Assembly: GCF_019097595.1 (NCBI RefSeq)
Contig: NC_080729.1
Coordinates: forward strand, 5,826,917 to 5,890,916
Origin: Hemibagrus wyckioides
Taxonomy: Eukaryota > Chordata > Actinopteri > Siluriformes > Bagridae
Direction of reading: 5' to 3'
DNA length: 64,000 nucleotides
Part shown: in pieces, positions 34,458 to 48,110 of the stretch
How positions within the stretch are numbered: position 1 is the stretch's first letter
Layout of the letters: every line of letters begins with the position of its first letter
Position numbers and translations under genes: made by a program
Notes under the pieces: generated by a model
Databases searched by the model: none
What the model saw: the letters and a program-made list of their open reading frames with translations, nothing else
Told to the model about the DNA's origin: nothing

Positions 34458-37400
34458 TTAAGCCAAAGCGCCAGCAAGACCATAAAAGGGTATCCCAATC
34501 ATGTTCATTATTTCAAAATTGTTTTCTCTCTCCACTAGCATCAGCGTGTTCTTGCTGGCTTGAACCGGGTGAATTTCTTCAACGAGGGGCAGCATGTGGT
34601 CAGAGAGAGAGAGAGAGAGAGATATGAGTGAAAGGGATGATCCCAGCCATCCAATCATGTAACATGGAGGGTCAGAAAAAAGTGAATTAAAAAGTAAAAA
34701 GTGCAGAGAAGGAGTGTATATAAGTCAGGTGTGTGTGTGTGTGTGTAAAACTCACAGGCCATCTGAATCTGGTCTTCAAGTGGTGAAGACTCCAGCATGT
34801 AAATCGTGAGCCTCTTCCTTGTAGGATCAGATGTGGATTCATCCTGGAAACACAAAACATTATTATTATTATTATTGTCACACAATTAGTACCAAAGTCT
34901 ACCGTACAATATATTGTGATATTGGTGTGTGTGTTTTATTCTTTCTTTTGTGTCCGGCTGCACCTTGTCCACTGACGCCTCAGACGTAGAAGGTGCCGTA
35001 GTTGTCTCTGGGACATTGTGTGCAGCTGGAACTTCTGCTGGAGTCGTAACTGCAGCTGGCGGTGTCTCGAGGACTGGAACACTCTCCTCTGATGGTGTGT
35101 TCTCGAGGACTGGGACAGTGTCCACTGGTTGAGCTGTCTCAACAACGGGGACACTGTCCTCTGATGGAACCTTCTCAACAGCTGGGACACTGTCCACAGC
35201 TGGATGTTGCTCCACAGATGCTAATGGAGCAGTGTCTACAGATGTTGGTGTAGACACTTTAGTGCAGTTGTCACTGGCACATGGCACCTGACTGCTTGAT
35301 GGTCTTTCAGTGCTTCTGGTCTGCTGATGATGGGATGTTGTGGAGACGGGCGAGGTAAGCCTGACGTTCTTCTTTCCTTCGAGCCACGCTGACGTACACA
35401 GGCCGCCTGCCCCACATCCAGCCATTCATCTCCTGAATGGCGATCATGGCTTCCTTGAAAGACTCGAAGCACACGAAGCCGAACCTCCTGGAGCGACCGT
35501 TTTCCATCGTGACCAGTAGGAGGCAGCACCATGAATAAAATAATGAGCACAGATGAAGTTTTACACTCTGGAGTCAGGGGAAGTGGTTAGAGGTTATTGG
35601 GGAAGGGATAAAATGGAGGGATTATTAGCTGTAAGTGACCTTTGCATTTTTGATGGTGCCGAACTGAGAGAAGGCCGTGTACAGGCGCTCATCCACGCTG
35701 CAATCCAGGTCCTTTACATAGAGATTCAGACCCTGGAGCAGAGATAGAAGAGTTAGTATCTCTTGTGTTAACAAAATTTTATCACTCCACAATGAATAAT
35801 CCCTTACCTGAATGCCAGTGAACTGGACCTCAGTGTTGCAATCATAAGAGAATTCCTGCAAATGATGATTAGATGAAACTCAAGAACTATTAAATAAAAG
35901 TGTGCATATAATACTCATTACTGTCAATTCTCTTCACCAGATTAATAAAGACTGTGATTACCTCATGATTCAAGAGGTACATCGCTCTAGTTTCACAGAG
36001 TCTACTCTCTGGACCCCTTAATATCCTGAGGATGTCTCTCTTGATGTCCACTGACTAGAAATGGAACAACAAAACGAAACATTAGAACTTGTAAAGAAGT
36101 GTGTGTGTGTGTGTGTGTGTCAGCTGCAGCACTGTACAGTAGACTGTACTCTGGAGACTGAACTTGATCACACCAGGCTCTGTTCAGCTCACCAGCACTG
36201 GGAGGCTGTGAAAAGTAGGACAAAAAGTTCACAAGTGTTTCTTATTCTAGCATGAAACTTTCATAAATAAATTGTAGGTCTGGTTACCAGACTGACAGCT
36301 GAAGTGTCCATGTGAGGTTCAGTGGGAAGAAGCAGCAGTTTGGGCTCATCGACCTTAATAGACACACACACACACCCACAGACACACACACAGTCAGTAG
36401 CAGCCTACATGTTTGAAATGTAGTTAAAATCGGACTATGTAGCTGACACTTACCTGGAGGACAGAGGGAGTATTAAGTGATTCTCCCAGCACATCCACAG
36501 AGTCTGAAAAAATGAGTTTTCTGTGACTCGGAATAATGACTTCAATTACAACTAACATTTTCTATCATACATTTACAACCAATAGCCAAGTTTATTAACT
36601 AGTAGGTAAAACTAGGAGAAATATTGTATTGTGTTGAGAGCTTAAAACGGGCAGCCATGTTTTCAAGTGCGTTAGCATTCAGCTAACTATTAAATTAAAA
36701 TCAAGCATTAATAATAAAAGAGAATATTTTGCCATCTACTGATTTTAATGTTTTATTCTACACAATACAATATTTAGCTCCCAAGCTACACTATATTGTC
36801 AAAAGTATTCGCTCACCTGCCTTGACTCGCATATAAACTTAAGTGACATCCCATTCCTAATCCATAGGGTTCAATATGACATCGGTCCACCGTTTGCAGC
36901 TCTAACAGCTTCAACTCTTCTGGGAAGGCTGTCCACAAGGTTTAGGAGTGTGTTTATGGGAATTTTTGACCATTCTTCCAGAAGCGCATTTGTGAGGTCA
37001 CACACTGATGTTGGACGAGAAGGTCTGGCTCTCTGGCTAATTCATCCCAAAGGTGTTCTATCGGGTTGAGGTCAGGACTCTGTGCAGGCCAATCAAGTTC
37101 ATCCACACCAGACTCTGTCATCCATGTCTTTATGGACCTTGCTTTGTGCGCTGGTGCACAGTCATGTTGGAAGAGGAAGGGGCCAGCTCCAAACTGTTCC
37201 CACAAAGTTGGGAGCATGGAATTGTCCAAAATGTCTTGGTATGCTGAAGCATTCAGAGTTCCTTTCACTGGAACTAAGGGGCCAAGCCCAGCCCCTGAAA
37301 AACAACACCACACCATAATCCCCCCTCCACCAAACTTTACACTTGGCACAATGCAGTCAGACAAGTACCGTTCTCCTGGCAACCGCCAAACCCAGACTCG

Positions 37401-38382
37401 TCCATCAGATTGCCAGATGGAGAAGCGCGATTCGTCACTCCAGAGAACGCGTCTCCACTGCTCTAGAGTCCAGTGGCGGCGTGCTTTACACCACTGCATC
37501 CGACGCTTTGCATTGCACTTGGTGATGTATGGCTTGGATGCAGCTGCTCAGCCATGGAAACCCATTCCATGAAGCTCTCTGCGCACTGTTCTTGAGCTAA
37601 TCTGAAGGCCACATGAAGTTTGGAGGTCTGTAGCGATTGACTCTGCAGAAAGTTGGCGACCTCTTCGCACTATGCGCCTCAGCATCCGCTGACCCCGCTC
37701 CGTCAGTTTACGTGGCCTACCACTTCGTGGCTGAGTTGCTGTCGTTCCCAAACACTTCCACGTTCTTATAATACAGCTGACAGTTGACTGTGGAATATTT
37801 AGGAGCGAGGAAATTTCACGACTGGATTTGTTGCACAGGTGGCATCCTATCACAGTTCCACGCTGGAATTCACTGAGCTCCTGAGAGCGACCCATTCTTT
37901 CACAAATGTTTGTAAAAACAGTCTGCATGCCTAGGTGCTTGATTTTATACACCTGTGGCCATGGAAGTGATTGGAACACCTGATTCTGATTATTTGGATG
38001 GGTGAGCGAATACTTTTGGCAATATAGTTTATATAGCCAGGTTTGTTAGCAGTGTAGCTAATGTTAGACCAGTGTTTCCCACACACAGAAATGATACATT
38101 AGTGATGGCAAGCAGATTCATTTTCTAATTATTTTATTTAGTAATTGTTAGATTTTGCCTTCTTATCTAATCGTTTCAAACTAAAATAAATTAGTAACAG
38201 ATGATGTTCTTACCTTTACACTGGACCAAGTAATATTTGTACATACTGCAACAACAGCTATATGTGGGTGTGTTCAGTGAATCTGAAGCTGAAAGATACC
38301 AATTCACGTTGTCTTTCCCCACTTCACCCTCATCGGAGATGGTATCTTCATGCTTGTGATTCACTGAAGACTCCTGGTTCAT
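34458..38382 (-). pseudogene. PABP-like mosaic gene, copy 2
   Basis: Exons: 1 38382-38214, 2 36503-36454, 3 36353-36288, 4 36205-36119, 5 36054-35962, 6 35855-35808, 7 35732-35640, 8 35513-35307, 9 34843-34756, 10 34601-34458. Almost identical to copy 1, with one residue different in RRM4 (LYVKDL for LYVKNL in RNP2). The same three splice signals are lost and the same Tc1 lies in intron 1. The stop of exon 10 abuts LINE sequence, so the last residues after the MLLE-like part (GIPFYGLAGALA) may be LINE-flank derived. Confidence 0.6.
36789..38029 (-). mobile_element. Tc1-like transposon in intron 1, copy 2
   Basis: 1241 bp, same insertion site and ends as 24045-25291, flanked by TA. Its transposase has different lesions: a TGA stop replacing CGA (arginine after GMGFHG, near 37548), and a 7 bp deletion near 37033 that shifts the frame after the catalytic glutamate. 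The frameshift of copy 1 is absent, so each copy died separately. Confidence 0.93.
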
Positions 38383-39426
38383 GTAATCTGTAGTGGGCAG
38401 GGCAGGGGTCTTTGACCAGGATTGTGAACCCTGTGCTAAAATGAGGATGTGAACAAAAGATTTCCTGTAAGGTACATAATCTCAAGGTCAATTTGCAAGC
38501 CTAAAAGCCATAGAGATGACAATGAAGGTAGTTAGAGTAAGCTCCCTGTATTACAGTTGTTCATTTCTCAGGTTCTCCCAATGCATGTCTCACTGCTCTG
38601 TGGGGTTTATTTTGTTTTGTTTTTTATTTTTATAAATCTGTTATTTATTTTATTTCATGTTGTGTAAATTCAGGACCAAGTGCATTTTAAAAGAACTGAC
38701 TGTTCAATTATATATGACAACTCATATTTTAACTATAATGCATAAGAAATGCCTAGTTCCTAACCAGAAAATGTGAGTAAATGTGAGTTTTACTTTCTAG
38801 GTGTAAATATGAACAAAAAACTGTCTTCTGAAGCAAAAATAAAGTTTTTTTTTAATAGAAAACGTGAACATCATTCATCTGCAATATTAAGACGTATGTA
38901 AAGGTTACATGAAAATAAATGAACCACAACTCCGAGCATGGATACAAGAGACATGTTTATTTGATGAATTGAAGTTGTGCTTTTTAGGACAACATGGTTT
39001 AGAAAAGATACAGACTTAATAAAAATAAATAAGTAAAAAGTAATAATCGGCACGTGGCTTGATATAGTCATTTACTGAGATGAAGTTGCTAGCAAAAAAA
39101 AGTTGGTGGTTGCTCTCGTGTCACTCAGTACATTAGACATTGATGTAGATTAGATGACGAAGTCCGAGATGTCCTTGTGTCTCTCAGTACAGTAGTAGAT
39201 TAGATGACGAAGTGGCAGATGTATGTTATGAAGTTGGTTTATTTGCCTTGTGTCAGTATTGGAGGTGTTCGGTGTCTCTGTACACCGTTGAGAGCGGCAG
39301 CTTGAGTCAGGTGAGGCTCTGTGGAAATGAGACTCGGAGCATTGATGTGTTTTTGGGAGGAGTTTGAGATTTGATTGTATTTATTTGTGTTTTATTTATG
39401 TTTTCTTACCGGGTCATATTAATGCA

Positions 39427-39503
39427 TCTGCGGCTCGAACCTGAACCTACCGTAACAAGAGCCTCTGGTAACGCGCTTTAGCCAGTTGAGCCACACCCGG
39501 GAC
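39427..39503 (-). ncRNA. tRNA-like Pol III head, module copy d
   Basis: Boxes intact as in copies b and c. Confidence 0.4.
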
Positions 39504-40011
39504 GCCGGGAAATAAACGACAAATGCTATATTTAATTATTACTAGTACGCCTTCTAGCACCATACAGGATCCACTCTACTGCATAGAATCACCATTAGAA
39601 AATATGGATTCAGACACTTTTCTTTGAAATAAGTGAATTCAAATGAATTAGTCACAACTTCCTGTAAGCCGTATGAAATATTGGGCTTGTTTTCTTGTCG
39701 AAAGCCCGGTGAGTGTGTAGCATGTTCACTTTTAGCCCGTAGCTTGGAGCTGTGGCTGATATGGTAAGAAGAAATGACACCATACTTGATATTGTTGTCT
39801 AGATACTTTTCATAAGAACCAGTCTGGAGTGTGTGAGAATGATGTCTAATGTTTACATGCTTTGGTGCCTTTTTGTATCACTGCAAATGAATACATTTCA
39901 TATTTTATGCGCTAATCGCGTTAGCGCTAGCACTTAATGCTAATCGCTAATGCTAATCGCAAGCTTGGTCTGTGCCATTACTAAGCCTTAGATTGGCACA
40001 AATAAGTGATG

Positions 40012-40015
<4 letters not shown>

Positions 40016-40055
<40 letters not shown>

Positions 40056-40210
40056 GATCGATTAAGGGAGGAAGAAGGGAGGAAATTCTGTCGGGAGGAA
40101 ACTTGATGAAACTTGATGACACCCAATGTCCTGCCCGTATAACACAAGGTAGTGCAATCTAAGATAGCTGATGGTTTAGTGGTATCGTGTTTCTACATAA
40201 GTTTTTATAC
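40016..40210 (+). pseudogene. Module copy d, degenerate exon a, exon b deleted
   Basis: (CT)n, then a rearranged exon a (ATCGATTAAGGGAGG) and the same GACACCC/AATGTCC deletion joint as copy b at 17.9 kb, which removes about 242 bp compared with copy c. Confidence 0.8.
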
Positions 40211-40223
40211 TATTTGTATATAC

Positions 40224-40535
40224 ACTATAATGCCAAAAGTTTTGGGACGTCTGCCTTTACATGAACTTTAATGACATCCCATTCTTAATCTTTAAGGTTT
40301 AATATGGAGTTTGCCCGCTCTTTGCAGCTATAACAGCTTCAACTCTTCTAGGAAGGCTTTCCACAAGGTTTAGGAGTGTATTTCTGGGAATTTTTGACCA
40401 TTGCTCTAGAAGCTCATTTGTGAGGTCAGGCACTGATGTTAAACGAGCCACGCGATGTTTGGAGGTCTGTAGCTATTGACTCTGCAGAAATTTGCCGACT
40501 TCTATGCACTGTGTGCCTCAGCATGCGCTGACCCA
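40224..40535 (-). mobile_element. Tc1-like fragment, one terminus
   Basis: Copy of 18159-18470 with the same internal deletion joint. The inverted-repeat homology with 47.9-48.1 kb ends inside this fragment near 40445. Confidence 0.8.
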
Positions 40536-40639
40536 GTGTAACTAATGCGTTACATTTACATTATGTAACACAGCCAGGTGAGAGAATTGATTATTACGAT
40601 TTTACATCGCTATACCTGTACGTAAATAAGACTAAGACG

Positions 40640-43111
40640 TACCCGATCGGTCTCCCTGCCATCATTTTTCTTAACTTTCAGTCTCTGGCTCTGATGATAG
40701 CGAAGTAATTTTCCAGTTTTATGACCTGGAGGTCTGTGGATGACTGTTCTGCCCTTTCGGTTAAAAAAGTAAACTTCTCTTTCCTCTATGCAGACGGTGC
40801 ACTGAGCATCAGCATGAGCAATGTAAGCATTCAGATCAGGATAGAGCTCTTATAGGGACGTGGGATTCTATCAAAATTTCAAAAGCTGTTGAAAAAGGCT
40901 ACAAAATCTTAAATCTTTGAAGTTTGGCACTTTCCTAATACATGCGACACTGTGTTTGCCGACTACATTAAAATTTCTAAAGAGCCAACAGGAAAGTTCA
41001 GGATATTTGTCCTGGGTGATTGCTGAAAGGACTACAGGTGAATACGTTAACAAATATCTGGAGAATGAGGGCATCGAGTTCCCGTAACATTTAACATGGA
41101 GACCGTGGATAAAATGCATTTAGTCCCTAAACATCAGCTCAATAAACTTAAACATGACCACAGAAAATGAAAGTCTTAGAAAAACTGCTGAAAACTGCTT
41201 GGATGATGCAATCTGACACACATTGTCAAGCATTGATCTTAGTGAATATGAGAAGGCAAAGCTCTACACATCAGCCCTGCAAAAATGTTTAAACTCTGTG
41301 ATCAGGAAACCGGTGATCTAGGATGAACTATCAAAGTGAAGCCTTGTAGCTAATTTCACCTTGTCTCTTAGAACTGTTTTGTGAACTAAAAGGCATTCGT
41401 GCATATTAAGTTAATAATTTGTTTTGCTGATTTATTTAGAAAAGGATGTTGTGATTTTTTTTTTCTGACGACAAGTTTCCTCAAACGTCCACACAAGTCC
41501 CAAAGAATCTAAGAAGGCCGGAACATCAGGAACCCCAGTCTATCCAAAGACCTACAGCCGTTGTAGTTCCACAGCCTAGAATTTCACATAAGTCACATCA
41601 TAAAAGCATGGTTACTTTGTAAAACCTTTTATATGTCATATCTGTTTATATTTTGTTTCATATTCAGAAGTCGAGGGCACACTGACTGTCAGTGATGATT
41701 CAGGTGGGTTGATTTGTGTTTTTATAAATAATTTCATTCTATCTTCACCTAACCCTTCAGTGCATAAAGCTCTCTGAAATTTTTCTTTTAGATTTGACAC
41801 AAGGAGAACAAGAGGAGTTCGAACAGTTGGAGGAATATAACTTGGACTGAGAAGAAAACGTTCAAGAGGATTTATTACAGAGGTATAACGTGGGTCAAGA
41901 AGAGAACGCTCAAGAGGAGTTCGAACAACTACAGGAATAAAACTTGGATCAAGAAGAAAACCTTCTTCAGGAGTTCAACGATGCAGTTGTGGAGTTATTT
42001 CAATTAAGGCAAGGTTTACTGGAAACCTTCTGTTATCTATATAATTCACTTGAAAACCGACCAGGAAGGAAACACCTGCATTTTTGATTATCAGTAATAG
42101 ATACTTATATAGATGTATGACTGTGAATGAACAATTGATAATTATTGAAACCAGTAATAACCCTCAGCTTGTTAGAGTCCTGGTATAGACAACAACGCAT
42201 CACTTTCCATGGTGACACCGTACGACATATTCTACAACAAGTCTGTTAAGATTACAGAAAAGTCTGTACAACACAGCCCATTATCTCCTCAAGATTTGTT
42301 TCAGGGTCTAAATGAGTCTTATGTTAAATGACAGTCTTGTTAACTTATTTGACCCCCAGCCATTGTAATGAACACATCCTTAAAATGGCCAGTGATCCAA
42401 ATGCTCAGATAGATGTGCATGATCTGAATGTTCAGCTCGGTAACGGTGTAGATCCTAATATTAGAATAATCAGCCGTGACCGATTCAATAACACTGAGAA
42501 TAGGAGAAACGTTAACAGCTTTCACCAGCTTTGCAGAATTTTATAATTATGGTTTAGAGATTCTAAACAGTTTGATAGATGTGGCAAATGAAATTTCACC
42601 AAAGAATGCGGTCACTATTGAAATTGAGGTGACCTTCAATTTGTGCATTTAATTAGTCACTGGGTCCATCAATTTGCAGTCTTTTCTAACGATGATCGAG
42701 AACGTTGTTCAAAGTAAACGGGAAATATTTTCGGACAGTTCACTGGAATCAGTAATCAAAATAGTTTGATGGCCTCGTGATGGCACAGCTAGGAGAAAAA
42801 TTGGTGAGATGTTCAGTTCAGAAGCTGTTCAGAAAAAAGAGACATCTGAAGAACATAAAGTGAGTCTTCAGTTGAGCAGTGGTGAATATTCATTGTGTGA
42901 ATCGGGTTTCTTCTACAGTAAATGCAGTACCGTGATACATCAGAACCTTTTAATTGTTAAAAAAAAAAAGTGTGTGCTGTATGGCGATGTGAAAAACGTG
43001 ATACAGAGACTGAACATAGCTGTTTTATACAAGCAGCAAAAAAAGAATCGAGCAACAGGAAATGCATCTTTTGTGATTTTGAGACTAGACAGGAAAAGGG
43101 TGTGGTGTTGA
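40640..43111 (+). pseudogene. Polinton-like block d, longest copy
   Basis: As block b (no LINE at 40790), then as block c up to about 42665, then further: ENVVQSKREIFSDSSLESVI, KIGEMFSSEAVQKK, the cysteine-rich piece (SLCESGFFYSKC) and a frame-shifted ExoI region ending near 43111. So this copy shows an N-terminal polymerase-like half in natural order, preceded by a palm-like piece that should lie after it. Several stops throughout. Confidence 0.5.
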
Positions 43112-44096
43112 ACTTGTAAAGAAGTTGCGATGTGACAAATACCAAGGCTATAGATTTGTCACTCATAATGCATGAGGGTTTGATTCATATATTTTGTTAA
43201 ATTGTTTAGAACTGCCGTTGCCTCAGCACTAATTGCTTCTTGGAGTGTGTTTGTTGATTTTATTGCCATCACTTCCTGTGTTTGAAGCGCTTACCGCAAG
43301 TTTTCTTGCCTGTCTGTGCTTTAATTTAGAAATGAATGATGTGGTTTATGTACACTGTACACTTTGGCTGCTGCCGAACAAAAACTGTAAAATTAAAATA
43401 AAATATTCATATAAAGTGCAAAAACAATAATTCTACACTGATGTTTTACAGGTTTTTTCTGTGAAATTATGATCAAACACCCTTAATAAAGTGACAGTGT
43501 CAAAAGTTTTAAAGAGAAACACTGTAATTTTATGGATTTCTTATTTTATTAAGAACCAAAACCTTCCGAAAAGTGACAGCATTAAATGTTTTGAAGAGAA
43601 AAACTTATTTTATTCATTTCTCCTTTATTATTCAGAACCAATAAAATGTCAAGACATGCTCAAAATTGTAAATGTAACAGATTTATTTTTAAAGACGAAT
43701 AAATTCAGTTTAACAATTACAGTACCAATGTTACATTAAATTTATTTAACATTTATTATTCACTGTACTGATTAAGAAAATAAAAATGATCATAAAATAT
43801 AAGCTTTAGGATATCTGTGATACAAAATACAATAGAGTAATACAAAACTGCTGCATGTACAACATACACATCTTCAAGAGACCCCAGGATGAACTGAAAA
43901 ACAAACATGGCATTAAGGTTACTCATGAAATCATGATTTCACCTTTGAATCGAGTGGAGAAAGGAACAATTGGTGCAGTTTGCTGGTTTTTAGCTTGTTT
44001 TTTCAATTCATTTTGTATTGTTTTCCACAATATTCTACTCCTGTGGACTGTGTAGCTCTGATAAATTGTGTGGATAAACATTACATTGTCATTTAA

Positions 44097-45796
44097 AGGG
44101 TTAATTCACCCAAAAATGAAGAATCAAGAGTCATTTACTGTCCCTCATGTCATTTCATACATGTAAGACTTTTGTTCATCTTCATAACACAAATGAAGAT
44201 ATTCTGTCCCTCCTACAGTGAGACTGGAAAACTACTCTATATTAACCCTTTCAGACCTGAATTATGTTCCAATGATGAAAAAAATAAAAATGTTATTTTC
44301 CCACCCAAAAACAAGAATCAGTATAAAAAATGAAAATATCAAATTTTTATAATTGCTTTTTAAAATGTCCACTGCAATGGACGGTGGGTCATAACAGATG
44401 TAAAATAATGCCATTTAAACAGAATTTGTTGGGGGTTTTTTTTATTATTATTATTGGTCACCAACTGATTACTCATTTAGTTGTTGTATTTGAAAATAAC
44501 ATTTTAAAACTAAACCTTATGTTGCACTGCATTTTTAACTGCAGTTACGGAATTCTGGTCTTTTTTTGATCATATTTTTTCATTTTCTGTGGGCTTCCTT
44601 GAAGCAGTTACTTTGTGGAATGAAGCAGTAGTGTACCTTACATTTGTCACAATACACGTGTTTTCCCAGTGCACTTTGGAAATTTACACCTGGTTGCTTC
44701 TTTACGACGGTCGTATTTCAGCATGTGGTCCGTCATGTCAGTGCGCACATCTTCAATTGGCCGTCGTTCAGCAGAGCATCTCCATACTGGTTCTTCTTGA
44801 AGCGGTAGGCTTGGTGACCAGCTTGATCTTCCTCTTTTTCTTGCTCCTGCACGCACAAGGGCTTCTGCTACATTCATTTTGAAGTGTAGGAGATCCAATG
44901 TGTACTGCTCAGTAATGCCCTGGTGTCGCTGGTCTCTTCGGTACTCAAGCCAGCTGTTCACAACAGCCAGATCAAAAGCATGTGTAAACATTCTAAGCGT
45001 CCATTTTCTGGACCTAATGTCTGTCCTGTACAGACTTATCAATTGATCCAACTTGTCCACACCCCCCATGGCCTGGTTATATCCCATTACAACTTCAGGA
45101 CGCTGGACTTTCACAAAGGACCTTCTCTGCTGATCCCATCTCTTCTTTTCCAGCTCCAACAAAGTTGGAAGCCATGACCACAGTGTGATTATCAAACCAC
45201 TTGGTTAACACAACTTTTCCATCCCTGCTCCTGACTTGATCATGGTTACCTCTTCCTCTTTTAGACATCTCTTTGTCACTCATCAGTGGTGGGTTGGCAA
45301 AGTGGGACACCCTAGCTGTTCCAGCTGCATATATTTTCTTTGCTGCCAACAACTCAAGCAGATTGTAAGTTGTAAAGAAGTTATCGAAGAAGACCTTGTG
45401 GTTTGGGCTGAGCAGCCGTTGACACAGATGGTTTACCACTGCAGCTCCATGGCCTAAGATGGCCTTATCTCTCTCAGAAAGCTCTGTGGTATATAAGAAA
45501 ATCATATGCTAGGCCACTTCTGCCACAGAGAAAGTATATTTTGATGCCCCATGGCTGTGGTTTTCTTTTGATGTACTGAAGGCAGGAAAGTTTACCTTTA
45601 AAAGGTACAATTTGTTCATCAAGAGTTCCTCTTCCACGGAAAGTGAAAGACACTGTTTTCGTACACTGTCATATAGAGGTCTGACTTTATAAAACACATC
45701 TTTGTTTTCAAGAGGCCTATCATAAGTGTTAATATAGTATATAAATAGTAGTTGATCATCTTCTTTTGAATCTTCATTTTTGGCTGAATTATCCCT
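44097..45796. mobile_element. TTAA-flanked element, sister of 6206-8045
   Basis: 1700 bp, TTAA at 44093-44096 and 45797-45800, with inverted AGGG...TAATTCA ends. Confidence 0.75.
44580..45697 (-). pseudogene. piggyBac (PGBD4-like) transposase, sister copy
   Basis: Same frames and breaks as 6829-7946: YDSVRKQCLSLSVEEELL, DNFFTTYNLLELLAA, AMGGVDKLDQLISLYRTDIR, and the out-of-frame cysteine-rich tail. Differences are substitutions such as RKWTLR for RKWMLR and EYRRD for EYLRD. Confidence 0.9.
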
Positions 45797-46175
45797 TTAA
45801 CTATATAACTAAGTGCATTAATAAGTAAAATCATAACATACAACAAAAGGTCAGTGACTCTGCTCCAGAAGTGACCGTTACAGCAGTTAAAGAACAATCC
45901 TCTTCTCATCAGTTGGATCTTTGGTGCATCTGGAAGGAGGAGAGAAAAAAAAAGGACATACTGTGATTCACTGAGAAGTCCTTTAAATTCTTTCATTTCA
46001 TTTGTCTTTAACAACATTTGACATGAGATATTCTGCTATGTGAAGAAAGAGCACTGGAGGTTTTGAGAGTGCTAGTTATTAAATGTTGTTAGATCCTTCT
46101 GACATGTCATGAAAGCCAAGAATTTTGGATCCAGATTGTCAGAACACATCTGATATCATACAGAGTCATAAAATG

Positions 46176-46568
46176 AAAGAAAGTCACATAAAAATGAAAA
46201 TTCTGACATCATGGTCTTCATGTCTTTTCGAACCTGTATCACTCTCATTTTTCTGTAAAACAAAAGATATTCTAAAGAATTTTGGCAACCAGAAAGTTTC
46301 AGTGCCCATTGACTTCCATTGTAGAAAAACTTCCACTTACACATTTATTAAAATTCACCGGAGTTGCATGGATTACTGTCATGATGGCTGTATATAGTTT
46401 TTGAAGAATCGCCATTCTGGTGTCTATTGTATTATACAGACTTACAAAGATGGATTACTTTTCCAAAAATCTTTCTGTACACCAAAAGAAAGTAGGTCAT
46501 TTCCATCTGGGATGGCATGAGCAAGAGTAAATTATATTTTTTGCTGCTTTTTTGTGAACAAACCCTTT
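46176..46568. mobile_element. MITE, sister of 8425-8817
   Basis: Same ends and interior. Confidence 0.5.
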
Positions 46569-46623
46569 AAAATGAACTAAGAGCTTTATTTTTTATACTT
46601 CTCTTTTATATACACTGAGATAT

Positions 46624-46821
46624 ACGGGGATGTGGTAGCTTAGTGGTGAAGGTGTTGGACAACGGATAGGAAGGTTGTGAGTTGAGACCCCAGGTCCACC
46701 AAGCTGCCAATGCTGGGCCCCTGAGTAAGGCCCTTAACCCTCAATTGCTCAGTTGTATAAAATGAGATACATTGTACATCACTCTGGATAAGGCTGTCTG
46801 CAAATGGCAGAAATGTAAATA
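46624..46821 (+). mobile_element. tRNA-derived SINE, sister of 8875-9070
   Basis: Same insertion site; two base differences seen (GAGATAC, CTGCAAATG). Confidence 0.8.
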
Positions 46822-47556
46822 TACTTACTTGTGATGGACTTGTCTCTCCGTTGGGTGTCTGTTCTCCCCATAAGCATTTTTCTTTTCAAATGCTTTATCT
46901 GAAAGAGAAAAAAATAGCAGCTTTCAGTGGTATAAAATGTAATATAAAAATACTCAGTAACAAACAGGAAGTTGCACATGCATCAATGCACAAATATGGC
47001 ACATGAAAATTCTGCATTAAACTTTGTGCTCGTTCATCATTGTCGTGCAAAGTTACAACATTCTGCGTGGAATTTAATATGAAATGCTCCCATGCCTTAG
47101 AGGACTTGGGTCACACACTTTTATCCGACGTGCTTGTACTCTCCGCTCTTCCGATGTGCGCCTGGAACAGTGCTATGATTCAATGCGTGGTGACGGGCAC
47201 CGGCCAACTAATCGATAATGTCACTGTCAATGTTGATCGATTCATTGTTTCAGCCCTACTTGTAAATAAAATTTTGCCGTTTCCTGAACATCATACATTT
47301 TGGAAAATAATCTATCTTGCCATGGTACCAGTATCTCCATACCTAGTGCTTATTATTTTCGAGCCATAAATAAGAGAAGGTTATGGATTTCTGAGCTTTT
47401 CGTTTACATTCTCAGCGTAGAAACAGTCAATCGTTCTCTTCTTTCTTAATTAATGTCTCTTCTTTCATTCACACAAAGTATTCTGCACAATATCTACCCA
47501 CTGAGATTGTCCAGAAGGGTCAGTCTTAAGGCAGTTCCTCCCCAATTCCTTAAATA

Positions 47557-48110
47557 TACTATATTGCCAAAAGTTTTGGAACACCCTTCCAAATCATTGA
47601 ATTCAAGTGTTGTTTTTCAGGGTTTGGGCTCGGTCACTTAGTTCCAGTGAAAGGAACTCTTAGTGCTTCAGCTTCATACCAAGACATTTTGGACAAATTC
47701 ATGCTCCCAACTTTGTGGGAACAGTTTGGGGATGACCGCTTCCTGTTCCAACATGACTGCACACCAGTGCACAAAGCAAGGTCCATAAAGACATGGATGA
47801 GGGAGTTTGGTGTGGAGGAACTTGACTGGCCTGCCTGAGTCCTGACCTCAACCCCATAGAACACTTTTGCGATGAATTGGCCCTTCTCGTCCAACATCAG
47901 TGCCTGACCTCACAAATGTGCTTCTAGAGCAATGGTCAAAAATTCCCAGAAATACACTCCTAAACCTTGTGGAAAGCCTTCCTAGAAGAGTTGAAGCTGT
48001 AATAGCTGCAAAGAGCGGGCAAACTCCATACTAAACCTTAAAGATTAAGAATGGGATGTCATTAAAGTTCATGTAAAGGCAGACGTCCCAAAACTTTTGG
48101 CATTATAGTG
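47557..48110 (+). mobile_element. Tc1-like deletion derivative, sister of 9807-10360
   Basis: Same ends and stops. Part of it lies in the inverted repeat facing 40224. Confidence 0.85.
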
